DNA from: Paracoccaceae bacterium
GTDB taxonomy: Bacteria > Pseudomonadota > Alphaproteobacteria > Rhodobacterales > Rhodobacteraceae
Assembly: GCA_020425085.1 (NCBI GenBank)
Contig: JAGQRW010000007.1
Coordinates: forward strand, 310,001-374,000
Reading direction: 5' to 3'
Length of the DNA: 64,000 nt
The notes under the pieces: model-generated
What the model was told of the DNA's origin: nothing
The model's database searches: none
Seen by the model: only the letters and a program-made list of their open reading frames with translations
Program-made: the position numbers and the translations under genes
Shown here: positions 16,826 to 26,345 of the stretch, piece by piece
Layout of the letters: each line of letters starts with the position of its first letter
Numbering within the stretch: position 1 is the stretch's first letter

Positions 16826-17995
16826 ATGCAAACGAAACCATATTCAGGCCTGCGTATCGTCGATTTTACCACCACCCTTGCCGGGCCGCATTGCACACGG
16901 ATGCTGGCCGATCTCGGGGCCGAGGTGATCAAGGTCGAGGCGCCCGAAGGCGACATGCTGCGATATCGCCTGCCGCTGCGCGATGGTGCCAGCACGATTT
17001 TCGGGCATCTCAACGCGGGTAAGAAAAGCGTCGTCGTCGACCTCAAGACCGAAGAAGGGCGCGAGACGGCGCGGCGACTGGCGCTTTCGGCAGATATCCT
17101 GGTTGAAAATTATCGCCCCGGCGTGATGCAGAAGTTCGGACTGGACTACGGCAAGCTTAGCCAGGCCAATCCAAGGCTGATCTATTGTTCGATTTCAGGC
17201 TTTGGCCAAAGCGGACCCATGGCGACATTCGCGGCCTATGCGCCGGTGATACATGCGGCCTCGGGCTATGACCTGACGCATCTGAGCTATCAGGGCGACC
17301 GTGAAAAGCCGGATTATTGCGGCATCTACATCGCGGATGTGATTGCCGGAACCTATGCCTTTGGGGCCATTGGCGTCGCGCTCCACATGCGGGGGACCAC
17401 CGGAAAAGGGCAGTTGATCGACGTCTCCATGCTGGAAAGCATGCTGAGCCTGCTTCCGAACGAGATGCAGCAGGCGCAGTTCAACGTCGAAAGGCCAAGC
17501 CGCCCGCTGTTCGGCCCGGTGGAAACCAAGGACGGATATGTGATGCTGGCGGTCGGCAGCGAAAAATCGTTTCACGCCATCGCCCACGGCATGAACCGCC
17601 CGGAAATCCTGACCGATCCCCGGTTCAAGAAATACCTTGAACGGCGCACCAACTGGTCCAAGTTCATGGAGATCGTCGAGGATTGGTCGCGCGACTTCAC
17701 CTCCGAGGAATGTCTGGAGAAATTCACCGAAATGGGGGTACCCGCATCCGCCTACAAGACGATGAAAGAGGTTTTGCAAGATCCGCAACTGGCCCATCGC
17801 GGCGCCCTTGCCGAGGTCGAGGATGGCGCGGGAACCTTTCTGGCGCTCAATCCGCCGTTCCATATGTCCGGGGCGGATGTGTCCGTAGGGCGCAGGGTTG
17901 CAACACTAGGTGAGCATAACCATGAAATTGCCCGCGAACTGGGCGATCAGGCACCGGATGCGGCCAAGGTTTCAACCGAGGCTGAGCCACAATGA
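16826..17995 (+). CDS. class III CoA-transferase (CaiB/BaiF family)
   Basis: Enzyme of 389 residues that moves CoA between carboxylic acids. The start GLRIVDFTTTLAGPHCTRMLADLGAEVIKVE and the segment VENYRPGVMQKFGLDY are diagnostic of the family. Asp171 in YIADVIAGTYA matches the catalytic aspartate of formyl-CoA transferase (Asp169), which forms the aspartyl-CoA thioester. Family members act on formyl/oxalyl, carnitine, succinyl/benzylsuccinyl, mesaconyl and citramalyl CoA. The substrate here is unknown. It lies between a carboxylate receptor and its membrane subunits and overlaps the next gene by four bases, so it plausibly activates the imported acid. Confidence 0.92.
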   Translation: MQTKPYSGLRIVDFTTTLAGPHCTRMLADLGAEVIKVEAPEGDMLRYRLPLRDGASTIFGHLNAGKKSVVVDLKTEEGRETARRLALSADILVENYRPGVMQKFGLDYGKLSQANPRLIYCSISGFGQSGPMATFAAYAPVIHAASGYDLTHLSYQGDREKPDYCGIYIADVIAGTYAFGAIGVALHMRGTTGKGQLIDVSMLESMLSLLPNEMQQAQFNVERPSRPLFGPVETKDGYVMLAVGSEKSFHAIAHGMNRPEILTDPRFKKYLERRTNWSKFMEIVEDWSRDFTSEECLEKFTEMGVPASAYKTMKEVLQDPQLAHRGALAEVEDGAGTFLALNPPFHMSGADVSVGRRVATLGEHNHEIARELGDQAPDAAKVSTEAEPQ

Positions 17996-19083
17996 CACCC
18001 GCGCCAGACATGCCCCTTGCGGACAGCGATCAGGCCAATAGTACCAGCGCCGACCGGGCGGCAAGGTTTTCCTCGCTCAGGGCAGGTCTTCAGGTGCCGG
18101 TGGTCTGCGCGCCGATGTTTCTGGTGACCGGGCCGGAAATGGTGGTCGCGGCTTGCCGGGCCGGCATCGTAGGGGCGCTGCCGGCGGCGAACGCCAGACC
18201 GATCGAGGTGCTTGACGACTGGATGCGCAGCATTGCCGAGCAGTTGCAGGCCGCAAAGGATGCGGGCCAAAACGTCGCGCCCTGGGCGTTCAATCTGATG
18301 ACCCATTCCACCAACACGCGACTGAATGACGAACTGGCGCTGGTGGCCAGATATCGCCCGCCGGTGGTGATTACTGCCCTTGGCAGCCCGAAACCGGCGA
18401 TCGAGGTGGTTCACGCCTATGGCGGGCTGGTGATCGGCGACGTGGTGAACATCAAGCTGGCGAAAAAGGCGGCGGCAGCGGGTGTTGACGGTCTGGCCTG
18501 CATCAGCAGCGGTGCCGGCGGCCATACCGGCAGCTTGTCGCCCTTTGCCTTCGTGTCTGCTATCCGGTCGTTTTATGACGGGCCGATCGTTCTTGGCGGC
18601 GGCATCTCGGACGGTTTCGGCGTCGCGGGTGCAATCGCGGCGGGGGCCGATCTGGTCTATATGGGCACGCGCTTCATCGCCTGCGAAGAAAGCCGGGCCG
18701 CCGATGCCTACAAGCGGATGTTGGTGGAATGCGACATCGACGATCTGATCGTCAGCGCCAGCATCACCGGCACCCCGGCAAGCTGGCTGAAACCGTCGCT
18801 GGCTGCGGCCGGGCTTGACCCTGAAAACCTGCCGGTTCCGGGCGCGCGCAACTATGACGCCAACCGCCCGATCACCGCGCGACGTTGGGTCGACACCTGG
18901 AGCGCGGGGCAGGGCGTGGGTATGGTGAACCGCATTGCGCCGATGGCCGAGATCGTCGAGACGCTGAAACAGGATTTCACCAAGGCGCAGGACCGGTTCC
19001 GGCGCCTGCACCCTACCGGATCGGGCGACGCGCCAAGGAACCTGCCGCAATCGCCATCGGTAGCGGACCGTTCCCATGCGTGA
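17992..19083 (+). CDS. nitronate monooxygenase family flavoprotein
   Basis: FMN-binding TIM-barrel protein of 363 residues. The first strand [19 protein letters not shown], the segment [14 protein letters not shown] with the catalytic-type histidine, and [26 protein letters not shown] with the phosphate-binding glycine motif define the nitronate monooxygenase/2-nitropropane dioxygenase family. Many members have no known nitronate substrate, and relatives include the enoyl-reductase FabK. It sits in a tight ATGA/overlap arrangement between a CoA-transferase and a thiolase, so it may act on an acyl-CoA or other pathway intermediate or protect against a nitro compound. This is inference. Confidence 0.88.
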   Translation: MTPAPDMPLADSDQANSTSADRAARFSSLRAGLQVPVVCAPMFLVTGPEMVVAACRAGIVGALPAANARPIEVLDDWMRSIAEQLQAAKDAGQNVAPWAFNLMTHSTNTRLNDELALVARYRPPVVITALGSPKPAIEVVHAYGGLVIGDVVNIKLAKKAAAAGVDGLACISSGAGGHTGSLSPFAFVSAIRSFYDGPIVLGGGISDGFGVAGAIAAGADLVYMGTRFIACEESRAADAYKRMLVECDIDDLIVSASITGTPASWLKPSLAAAGLDPENLPVPGARNYDANRPITARRWVDTWSAGQGVGMVNRIAPMAEIVETLKQDFTKAQDRFRRLHPTGSGDAPRNLPQSPSVADRSHA

Positions 19084-20257
19084 GGCCGTGATCGTATCGA
19101 CCGCCCGCACCCCGATGGCCAAGGCCTACCGGGGCGAGTTCAACATGGTCGCGGGCGCGAGCCTCGCCTCTTTCGCGGTGAAGGCCGCGGTGGAGCGGGC
19201 CGGCATTGCGCCCGACCTGATTGATGATCTGGTACTTGGCTGCGGCTATCCCGAAGGCCGCACCGGGCGCAACATCGCGCGCCAGACGGTCATCCGCTCC
19301 GGCCTGCCGATAACCATCGCCGGCGCCACGGTGAACCGGTTCTGCGCCTCGGGCCTTCAGGCGGTGGCGATGGCTGCCAACGCGGTCGTCGCCGAAGGCG
19401 TCGCGGCGGTGGTCGCCGGTGGTGTCGAAAGCATTTCCGGTATCCGCCCCCGAACTGATGGCGACAACGGGGTTGATCCCTGGATCGACCAACACAAGCC
19501 CGATTTCTACCTGCCGATGATCGAAACCGCCGATATCGTGGCGGCGCGCTATGGCGTCAGTCGCGAGGCGCAGGATCGGTTCGCGCTGGAAAGCCAGCGC
19601 CGGACTTCGGCCGCACAAGCGGCAGGTCGGTTTGATGAAGAAATCGTTCCGGTCACCACCACCATGTCGGTGACCGACCGCGAAACGAAAGAGGTCAGCC
19701 AGCGGCAGGCGACCATCGTCATGGACAACTGCAACCGGCCGGAAACCACGCTGGACAGCCTCGGCAAACTTGATCCGGTACGCGGGGTGGGGCAGTTCGT
19801 GACCGCCGGCAACGCATCGCAACTGTCGGATGGGGCTTCGGCCTGTGTCCTGATGGATGCGGCCGAGGCGGCAAGGCTCGGGCTTGCGCCGCTCGGCGCT
19901 TTCCGTGGCTTTGCGGTTGCGGGCTGCGAGCCTGACGAAATGGGCATCGGGCCGGTTTTCGCTGTGCCAAAACTGTTGGCCCGACACGGCCTGAAGATTG
20001 ACGATATCGACCTATGGGAATTGAACGAGGCCTTCGCGTCACAGGCAGTCTGTTGTCAGGAACGGCTTGGCATTCCGTCCGAGCGTCTGAACGTCAATGG
20101 CGGCGCCATCGCCACAGGTCACCCTTATGGCATGACCGGCGCACGTCTGGTTGGTCACGCGCTGCTGGAAGGCCGCCGTCGCAAGGCGAAATATGCGGTG
20201 GTTACCATGTGCGTTGCCGGCGGCATGGGTGCCGCAGCATTGCTTGAGGTTTTCTGA
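19076..20257 (+). CDS. acetyl-CoA acyltransferase (thiolase)
   Basis: Full-length thiolase of 393 residues with the complete triad: Cys90 in [10 protein letters not shown], His349 in [14 protein letters not shown] and Cys379 in [11 protein letters not shown]. These match Cys89, His348 and Cys378 of the Zoogloea biosynthetic thiolase. The covering loop region resembles degradative 3-ketoacyl-CoA thiolases, so cleavage of a 3-oxoacyl-CoA with release of acetyl-CoA (or succinyl/propionyl-CoA from a substituted substrate) is the likely direction. It overlaps the flavoprotein gene by eight bases, so the three genes from 16826 form one translationally coupled unit. Confidence 0.94.
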   Translation: MREAVIVSTARTPMAKAYRGEFNMVAGASLASFAVKAAVERAGIAPDLIDDLVLGCGYPEGRTGRNIARQTVIRSGLPITIAGATVNRFCASGLQAVAMAANAVVAEGVAAVVAGGVESISGIRPRTDGDNGVDPWIDQHKPDFYLPMIETADIVAARYGVSREAQDRFALESQRRTSAAQAAGRFDEEIVPVTTTMSVTDRETKEVSQRQATIVMDNCNRPETTLDSLGKLDPVRGVGQFVTAGNASQLSDGASACVLMDAAEAARLGLAPLGAFRGFAVAGCEPDEMGIGPVFAVPKLLARHGLKIDDIDLWELNEAFASQAVCCQERLGIPSERLNVNGGAIATGHPYGMTGARLVGHALLEGRRRKAKYAVVTMCVAGGMGAAALLEVF

Positions 20258-20368
20258 AGGGTGGTCCGAAGAAGGGTTTTGATTGGAAAGGCGGGATTGA
20301 TCTGCGGGTATTGATGGTTTGTGATAGTCACGAACCGCTGATCGCAACGACGAAACGAAAGGGGCTTT

Positions 20369-20824
20369 ATGAAAAGTTTTGACAAACAGGACATGATCGC
20401 CGGTGCCGTATTGGGCGCATTCGGGATGTTCGTCGCCATCTATGCCGTCCGGAACTACGAGTTTGGCACCACCGCCTCGATGGGTCCTGGTTATTTCCCC
20501 GCAGTATTGGGGGGTATTCTGGCAATTCTGGGCCTGATCATCATGCTGCTGTCGATCCGGCACATACCGTCGGCAGAGGTATGGCAGGCGCCGTTTGGCT
20601 TGCGGCCATTACTGGCAGTATTGGTGGCGGTTCTGGTGTTCGCGTCGCTGATACTGAAACTCGGACTGGTCCCGGCGACCATCGCGTTGAGCTTGGTGGC
20701 GGCACTTGCTGAACCAAAATTCCGGTTTCAAAAGGCGATCCTGCTTGGGGTCAGCCTGTCACTGCTATCCTGGCTGATCTTCAAGGTGGGTTTGAAAATG
20801 CCGCTGTCGGCATTTGTTTTCTAG
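20369..20824 (+). CDS. tctB: tripartite tricarboxylate transporter small membrane subunit (TctB)
   Basis: Membrane protein of 151 residues with four hydrophobic helices. The opening DMIAGAVLGAFGMFVAIYAV and the conserved ASMGPGYFPAVLGGILAILGLI (read in pieces) are those of the TctB family. It partners TctA (next gene) and the Bug receptor at 15487. A ribosome-binding site AAAGGGG lies just upstream. The 111 bases before it, after the thiolase, contain no other feature. Confidence 0.92.
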   Translation: MKSFDKQDMIAGAVLGAFGMFVAIYAVRNYEFGTTASMGPGYFPAVLGGILAILGLIIMLLSIRHIPSAEVWQAPFGLRPLLAVLVAVLVFASLILKLGLVPATIALSLVAALAEPKFRFQKAILLGVSLSLLSWLIFKVGLKMPLSAFVF

Positions 20825-20989
20825 ACAGGATGCCAAAGAAATCATGCCAATCCGAGGGAAAACGCGACCGGATGCCAGAACTGGGCAAACTCGTCAGATT
20901 TTGCCGGGTTACAGGCGTGCTGTGCTGACTGGCCACGCATCAATCCGAACCGACCACCTGTGGCCCGACACCGACCAAAAGGGATAAAG

Positions 20990-22522
20990 ATGGACCTGTT
21001 TTCGACCTTCTATTCAAACCTGGCGCTTGGCATGGGCGAGGCGGTGACGCTGTCAAACCTCTGGTATTGCCTGATCGGCGTGACGCTTGGTTGTCTGGTC
21101 GGCGTGTTGCCGGGGCTGGGTTCGATCATCACGATTTCGCTGTTGCTGCCGATCACCTATCACTTGCCGACCAGTGGTGCGTTGATCATGCTGTGCGGGG
21201 TCTATTTCGGCGCCGATTATGGCGGCGGTACGACTTCGATCCTGCTGGGGATACCCGGTCATCCGGCGGCGGCGGTGGATGTGCTTGACGGTTATCCGAT
21301 GACCAAACAGGGCCGGGGTGGTGTTGCTTTGTTCATGAAAACCGTAGCTTCGGCTTGGGGGTCGATGGTTGGCATCGTGCTCTTGATGCTTTTTGCGCCG
21401 ATCCTGTCGAATTTTGCACTGCAATTCGGCCCGGCAGAGTATTGCGCGCTGATGCTGCTGGGGCTGGTGGCGGCGTCCACGGTCGGGCAGGGCTCGCCCG
21501 TCAAGGGGGTGGCGATGATGGTGGTCGGGCTGATCCTCGGCACGGTAGGAACGGATATCAATACCGGCGAACTCAGATTCAATTTCGGCCTGATGGAACT
21601 CAGTGACGGGGTTGGCCTGATCCCGATCGCCATGGGTATCTTTGCCCTGGCCGAGGTGATCAAAAGCGTCAGCAATCCTTCGGACACCTCCATGCAGACC
21701 AAATTCCGCCTTCGCGATCAACTGCCGACGCGCGAGGATTGGCGACGCTCGTTCGGCCCGATGCTGCGCGGTTCCGGACTTGGCGCGTTTTTCGGCACGC
21801 TTCCTGGCACCAGCGGCGGCATGGCGACCTTTCTCGCCTATTCCGTGGAAAAGCGGATTTCCAAGCACCCCGAGGAATTCGGCAAGGGCGCCATCGAAGG
21901 CATCGCCGCGCCCGAGGCTTGCAACAACGCCGGCGTCGGCACCGCCTTTATCCCAACCCTGACCCTCGGCATACCCGGCGACGCGATCATGGCGCTGATC
22001 CTGGCGGCGCTGGTCATCCAGGGCATTCAGCCGGGACCACAGGTAATGACCAGTCACCCGGAACTGTTCTGGGGGCTGATTGTCAGTTTCTGGATCGGCA
22101 ACATCTTTCTGGTGATCCTGAACATACCGCTGATCGGCATCTGGGTTCGTCTGCTGCAAATCCCCTATAATCTGCTGTTTCCGGCGATCATCCTGTTCAC
22201 CTGCATAGGCGTCTACAGCACCAACCGCAATGTGTTCGACCTTTATGCGCTGTTCGTGTTCGGCCTGATGGGGTGTGGAATGCTGCTGTTGCGGCTTGAG
22301 GCGGTGCCGTTGTTGCTGGGCTTTGTGCTAGGCCCGGCGTTCGAGGAATATCTGCGCCGCGCCCTGCTTCTGTCGCGGGGCGATTACGGTGTGTTCATCG
22401 AGCAACCAATCAGCCTGGCGGCCCTCAGCGTTGCCGCACTGGTGCTGGCATCGTCGGTCTGGTCGTTTCTGCGCCGTCGCCGTAAATTGGCCATCGCAAC
22501 CCTCAACGAGGGTTCGCAATAG
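20990..22522 (+). CDS. tctA: tripartite tricarboxylate transporter large membrane subunit (TctA)
   Basis: Channel subunit of 510 residues with about 11-12 membrane segments. Family motifs seen: GVLPGLGSIITISLLLPITY near residue 40, the GADYGGGTTSILLGIPGHPA block, and the second half copy LPGTSGGMATFLAYSVEKR and GVGTAFIPTLTLGIPGDAI. TctA drives ion-gradient-dependent uptake of carboxylates delivered by the Bug protein. ATG 20990 is preferred over GTG 20960, since it follows AAAGGGATAAAG and begins MDLFSTF as relatives do. Its end overlaps the convergent LysR gene by 20 bases. Confidence 0.93.
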   Translation: MDLFSTFYSNLALGMGEAVTLSNLWYCLIGVTLGCLVGVLPGLGSIITISLLLPITYHLPTSGALIMLCGVYFGADYGGGTTSILLGIPGHPAAAVDVLDGYPMTKQGRGGVALFMKTVASAWGSMVGIVLLMLFAPILSNFALQFGPAEYCALMLLGLVAASTVGQGSPVKGVAMMVVGLILGTVGTDINTGELRFNFGLMELSDGVGLIPIAMGIFALAEVIKSVSNPSDTSMQTKFRLRDQLPTREDWRRSFGPMLRGSGLGAFFGTLPGTSGGMATFLAYSVEKRISKHPEEFGKGAIEGIAAPEACNNAGVGTAFIPTLTLGIPGDAIMALILAALVIQGIQPGPQVMTSHPELFWGLIVSFWIGNIFLVILNIPLIGIWVRLLQIPYNLLFPAIILFTCIGVYSTNRNVFDLYALFVFGLMGCGMLLLRLEAVPLLLGFVLGPAFEEYLRRALLLSRGDYGVFIEQPISLAALSVAALVLASSVWSFLRRRRKLAIATLNEGSQ

Positions 22523-23492
22523 GCGTTACTGGGTGGGTCAGATCGGTGCGGTCAGGACATGCTTTGCCAGTTCCGGGATATTTCATCTGTTCCAGCGTGA
22601 CGGTGATCTGTTCCGTCAGCCAGGAATTAAGGTATTTCAGCCGCTTGTCGCGATGTGAATTCAGTCGGCGTGACAGAAAATAGGAAAACATGTTTGAGTT
22701 AAGTTCAGGCAGGTCGAACGGAACCACTAGCTTTCCAGTTGTCAAACTGTCGGAAACGCAGAACCGGCTGGTGATCGCGACCCCTATTCCCTGCACAGCC
22801 GCCTCGATCGCTGGTAGCGGCCTTAATGTGGTAAACCTCGGGGCGTTCAGTGCCCGGTCGACGCCGGTCGCGTTGAAAATTCGATACCAGTCGGCATTTC
22901 GTCGTTCGGTATAGATCAGCGGGCATTTGACCAGTTCGGAAATGTTGGTGACAGGGCCGAAACCGGCCAGAAAACCGGGACTGCAAACCAGGCACAATTC
23001 ATCCCTGACCAGCAGATCCAGATCGACCCCGGTCCAGTTTCCTTCGCCGTACAGGATTTGCGCGTCCACATTCTCGCTTTCGAAATCCACTTTCCGGATC
23101 GTGTCGATGACACGCAGATCCAGAACCGAGTATTTTGCCACGAATGACGACAGGCGCGGCAGCATCCAGGAGGTCAGGAAATGTGGTGGTACCGCGATGG
23201 TGAAAGTGGTGGGTACGCCGGATTCGCGGATGTCCTTGGTGGCGGTCGCGATCGCCTCAAGCGAGTTGGTGATGCGGTGGAAATACGCTTCGCCCTTGGG
23301 GGTCAGACGCAAGCCACGGCGCAGGCGCTGAAACAGGGTGAAACCCAGATGCAGTTCAAGCGCCTTGATCTGATGACTGACGGCGGGCGGGGTCACATTC
23401 AGCTCCTCAGCGGCGCCCTTCAGGCTCAAATGCCGTGCCGTCGCCTCGAACGAGCGCAATGCGTTGAGCGGTGGAAGTCCCTGGCCAATCAT
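22503..23492 (-). CDS. LysR family transcriptional regulator
   Basis: Regulator of 329 residues with an N-terminal winged helix (LPPLNALRSFEATARHLSLKGAAEELNVTPPAVSHQIKALE, read in parts) of the GcvA/AmpR-like subgroup, and a C-terminal effector domain. ATG 23492 puts the protein start directly before the helix-turn-helix; the frame could open at 23528. It converges on tctA and diverges from the MaoC-thiolase-mutase operon, the usual LysR position relative to a target. A CoA-pathway intermediate or the imported acid is the likely inducer. This is inferred from arrangement. Confidence 0.9.
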   Translation of the reverse strand: MIGQGLPPLNALRSFEATARHLSLKGAAEELNVTPPAVSHQIKALELHLGFTLFQRLRRGLRLTPKGEAYFHRITNSLEAIATATKDIRESGVPTTFTIAVPPHFLTSWMLPRLSSFVAKYSVLDLRVIDTIRKVDFESENVDAQILYGEGNWTGVDLDLLVRDELCLVCSPGFLAGFGPVTNISELVKCPLIYTERRNADWYRIFNATGVDRALNAPRFTTLRPLPAIEAAVQGIGVAITSRFCVSDSLTTGKLVVPFDLPELNSNMFSYFLSRRLNSHRDKRLKYLNSWLTEQITVTLEQMKYPGTGKACPDRTDLTHPVTPIANPR

Positions 23493-23890
23493 GATTGTGA
23501 CTATAGAAATTCTAAAGCCCATGATCAAGAAATCAATTGTTTGGGTGCCGCTCGGAACTTATTGTCGACCTGACTGAAGGCACTATCAGTTTTACCCGAA
23601 GGGAACCGCAAGGGCAGATTGGACAGTCAGGATAAAGGCCAAAAGCGGCCAAATTCCCGCATCTGAAATGCCCGAAACCAAGGGAATGCGGAACTCCCCA
23701 CCTTCGCTCTGGTCCCGGCTTTGAACGGTCCGATCCGCATGTGCGGATTCCATCCGGCTGCGGCAGTGCGCGTGGAGGAAATTCAGGGGTCTTCAGATCG
23801 CGCTTGCGGAAATCGCCGGCGCGGGAAACCGGAAACACTCGTTCGGGCTGTCTGGCCCCGGCGAAATCGCAAGCGAAGGGATCAAGACCA
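23493..23890. promoter_or_regulatory. LysR/MaoC divergent control region
   Basis: About 400 bases without a gene. The palindrome TAGAAATTCTA (23504-23514) lies just before the regulator start and fits the T-N11-A-like dyads LysR proteins use, so it could be the autoregulatory site. AAGGGATCAAGACC supplies the ribosome-binding site of the MaoC gene. The middle part (about 23560-23880) shows no recognised promoter, RNA or coding signal. Confidence 0.4.
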
Positions 23891-24442
23891 ATGAAGCTGT
23901 ATCAGCATCTGGACAAATACATCGCCACCAAGAAGCAGAGGGAATTCGAACGGAATTTCTTTCTGGATGTGGACCAGTACGAAATCTGGGAAGAGATCGA
24001 GATCGGCCCGGTGAACGAGGCCGCCAACAAATTCGAAGTGACGGTCGAGGACATCAAGTTCTTTTCCGAGGCCATCCTTGACCCCAACCCGCTGTTCAAC
24101 GACGAGGAATACGCCAAGACCACCCATTGGGGGGGGCTGATCGCACATCCGTTGTTTTTCCATTTCGTCAGCCTTTATTGCATCGAGCGTGGTTTTTGCA
24201 ACTGGATGCGGATTCCGGGCGCATTCAATCCCGGTCAGGTCAACGACCTATATGAACCGTTCCGCCCCGGCGACGTGATCACGCTGACGCTGACCTCGAC
24301 CGACAAATGGATCAAGCGCGGCCTGCATTACGTCCAGTGCCAGCAGGATTTCACCGACCAGAATGGCGTTCTGAAGGTGCGGCGCTGGCCGATCCTGTCG
24401 GTGCCGCATACGCGGGCGGAAATCCAGAAATACCTGGACTGA
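23891..24442 (+). CDS. MaoC/FAS1-like dehydratase subunit lacking the catalytic histidine
   Basis: Hot-dog-fold protein of 183 residues. The N-terminal part resembles the FAS1-type dehydratase domain: VTVEDIKFFSEAILDPNPLFNDEEYA, followed by GGLIAHPLF. In R-specific hydratases the loop reads D-x-N-P-[IL]-H. Here it is Asp64-Pro-Asn-Pro-Leu-Phe69, so the catalytic histidine is replaced. The next gene encodes a second hot-dog subunit that has both Asp and His. The two most likely form a heteromer in which this chain binds CoA or shapes the pocket, as known for ChsH1/ChsH2 in steroid side-chain degradation. Substrate unknown. Confidence 0.88.
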   Translation: MKLYQHLDKYIATKKQREFERNFFLDVDQYEIWEEIEIGPVNEAANKFEVTVEDIKFFSEAILDPNPLFNDEEYAKTTHWGGLIAHPLFFHFVSLYCIERGFCNWMRIPGAFNPGQVNDLYEPFRPGDVITLTLTSTDKWIKRGLHYVQCQQDFTDQNGVLKVRRWPILSVPHTRAEIQKYLD

Positions 24443-24527
24443 ACCGGCGAACGGCCCCTGCTCAGGGCCATGAGAATAAATCCCGTTCGCCCGAAGATCC
24501 GCGAACACGATCAAGATGGAGATTGAA

Positions 24528-24962
24528 ATGACACTGACCTTTGAAAACGTCGAGTGTGAAACCGTACTGCCCGAAATCACCCGCCACTGTGATCAGGAAG
24601 TGATCGACCGCTATGCGGTTGCATCGCTGGATTATCACCCCATTCACATCAACCCGGAATGGAAAAAACGCCACCCCAACCTGCCGGGCGGCGAGGCAAC
24701 CATCGTGCATGGCCAGATGACCATGGGCTTCATGGCGACCGTGATTACCGATTGGTCCTATGCCTCGGGCGGCAAGATCCGCAAGTTGCAGGCCAAGTAT
24801 TTCCGCGCGGTCAAGGTGAACGATACCGTCACCGCTGGTGCCAAGGTGAAAGAGAAGCATTTTCACGGCCCCGGCAAGGACTATCTGGTTCTGGACATCT
24901 TTGCCCGCAATCAGGACGGCGAAGCGGTCGCTGCCGGAACCGCGGAACTGCTTCTGCCCTGA
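24528..24962 (+). CDS. MaoC-like hydratase subunit with catalytic Asp/His
   Basis: Single hot-dog domain of 144 residues. The loop Asp35-Tyr-His-Pro-Ile-His40 preserves the Asp/His pair of R-specific enoyl-CoA hydratases, and the following segment ATIVHGQMTMGFM fits the family's GxIxHGMLxxG block. ATG 24528 is chosen because GGAG lies seven bases before it. The earlier in-frame ATG at 24516 has no site. With the preceding subunit it should hydrate an enoyl-CoA (or dehydrate a hydroxyacyl-CoA) in a pathway feeding the thiolase that follows. Confidence 0.88.
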   Translation: MTLTFENVECETVLPEITRHCDQEVIDRYAVASLDYHPIHINPEWKKRHPNLPGGEATIVHGQMTMGFMATVITDWSYASGGKIRKLQAKYFRAVKVNDTVTAGAKVKEKHFHGPGKDYLVLDIFARNQDGEAVAAGTAELLLP

Positions 24963-25060
24963 ACCCGGTGTCGCCGGTTTTGTACAGCGGCTGGTGCAAG
25001 GAACCCGCCAGCCGCAGTGCGACCAGCTAACCGGCCAGCGGGTAATTTGGAGAATATCGC

Positions 25061-26320
25061 ATGAATTCGAACGCGGAACAGGTCTATATCGTCGGCATCA
25101 ACATGACCCGGCTTGGCAAGTTCCCTGACCACAGCGTCAAGGATCTGACCGCCGAGGCGGTCAATGGCGCGCTGGCCGATGCCGGTTGCGGCGTCGACGA
25201 TATCGACGCCGCCTGGTTCTCCAACACCCGCCAGGGAATTCTGGAAGGCCAGAACACCATCCGCGGACAATGTGCGCTGCGCCCGATGGGGTTCGGCGGC
25301 ATTCCGATCGTCAACATCGAAAACGCCTGCGCCAGTTCCAGCACCGCCCTCAGGGATGCGGTGGCGCATATCCGCGCCGGTATGTGTGATGTGGCACTGA
25401 TCGCCGGGGCGGAACGCATGTTCTACCCCGACAAGAAGGCCGAGATGCTGCGCGCGTTCGAAGGCGGATCGGACATTCACCTGCTTGACGACTCGCGCCG
25501 CTGGCTGGCCGGGATCGGGCGGGAAATGCTGCCCGAAGGCGAAACCGACAGCGATGGCCAACACAGTTTCTTCATGGATTACTATGCCGCCGTATCGCGG
25601 CTCCACATGCAGCTTTACGGCACCACGCAACGCCAGATTGCGGCGGCGGCGGCCAAGAACCACTTTCATTCGACGATGAATCCGCTGGCCCAGTACCGGC
25701 GAGACATGACGATTGACGAGGTGCTGGCCGATCAGGCGATTCGCTATCCGCTGACCCGCGCCATGTGCGCGCCGATCAGCGACGGCGGTGCCGCCGCGAT
25801 CATTTGTAGCGCGCGCGCCCTTGGCCGGTTCGACAAGTCACGCGCCATCCGGGTCCGGGCGACGGCGCTGGCCAGCGGTTCGGACCGCGACGGAACGAAT
25901 TTCGATGGCCATATCGGTCAGGTCGCCGCCAGTTCGGCCTATGAACAGGCAGGCGTCGGGCCAGAGGCGATGGATGTGGCCGAAGTCCATGACGCCTGTT
26001 CGTTTGCAGAGATCCTGCAAACCGAGAACCTCGGCTTTTTTCCGCGCGGCGAAGGCGGTGTTCATGCCGAACGCGGCGCGACACGCCTGGGCGGGCGGAT
26101 TCCGGTCAACCCGTCGGGCGGGCTGGTCTCCAAGGGGCATCCGGTCGGGGCGACCGGCATCATCCAGATCCATGAACTGGTGGCGCAGTTGCGCGGCGGC
26201 GCCGGCGCGCGGCAGGTCGAAGGCGCGCATCTTGCCATCGCCGAGAATGGCGGCGGCTTCTGGGGCGTGGAGGAGGCGGCGACCACGGTGACAATTCTTG
26301 AAGGCCCGGCAAGGCGATAG
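25061..26320 (+). CDS. thiolase family protein, SCP2/lipid-transfer type
   Basis: Protein of 419 residues with the SCP2-thiolase pattern: nucleophile Cys90 in IENACASSSTAL, the HDAC motif at 310-313 (AEVHDACSFAEI) and His360 in GGLVSKGHPVGATG. The final cysteine of classical thiolases is absent: the corresponding stretch reads AIAENGGGFWG. This is common among SCP2-type thiolases and the related retro-aldolases, which need DUF35/OB-fold partners. No such partner is encoded here. It may cleave a 3-oxoacyl-CoA or a hydroxyacyl-CoA made by the MaoC pair. It has a 98-base gap before it and lies 25 bases before the mutase gene. Confidence 0.88.
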   Translation: MNSNAEQVYIVGINMTRLGKFPDHSVKDLTAEAVNGALADAGCGVDDIDAAWFSNTRQGILEGQNTIRGQCALRPMGFGGIPIVNIENACASSSTALRDAVAHIRAGMCDVALIAGAERMFYPDKKAEMLRAFEGGSDIHLLDDSRRWLAGIGREMLPEGETDSDGQHSFFMDYYAAVSRLHMQLYGTTQRQIAAAAAKNHFHSTMNPLAQYRRDMTIDEVLADQAIRYPLTRAMCAPISDGGAAAIICSARALGRFDKSRAIRVRATALASGSDRDGTNFDGHIGQVAASSAYEQAGVGPEAMDVAEVHDACSFAEILQTENLGFFPRGEGGVHAERGATRLGGRIPVNPSGGLVSKGHPVGATGIIQIHELVAQLRGGAGARQVEGAHLAIAENGGGFWGVEEAATTVTILEGPARR

Positions 26321-26345
26321 CCGACGACATTAAGACAGGGAACAG

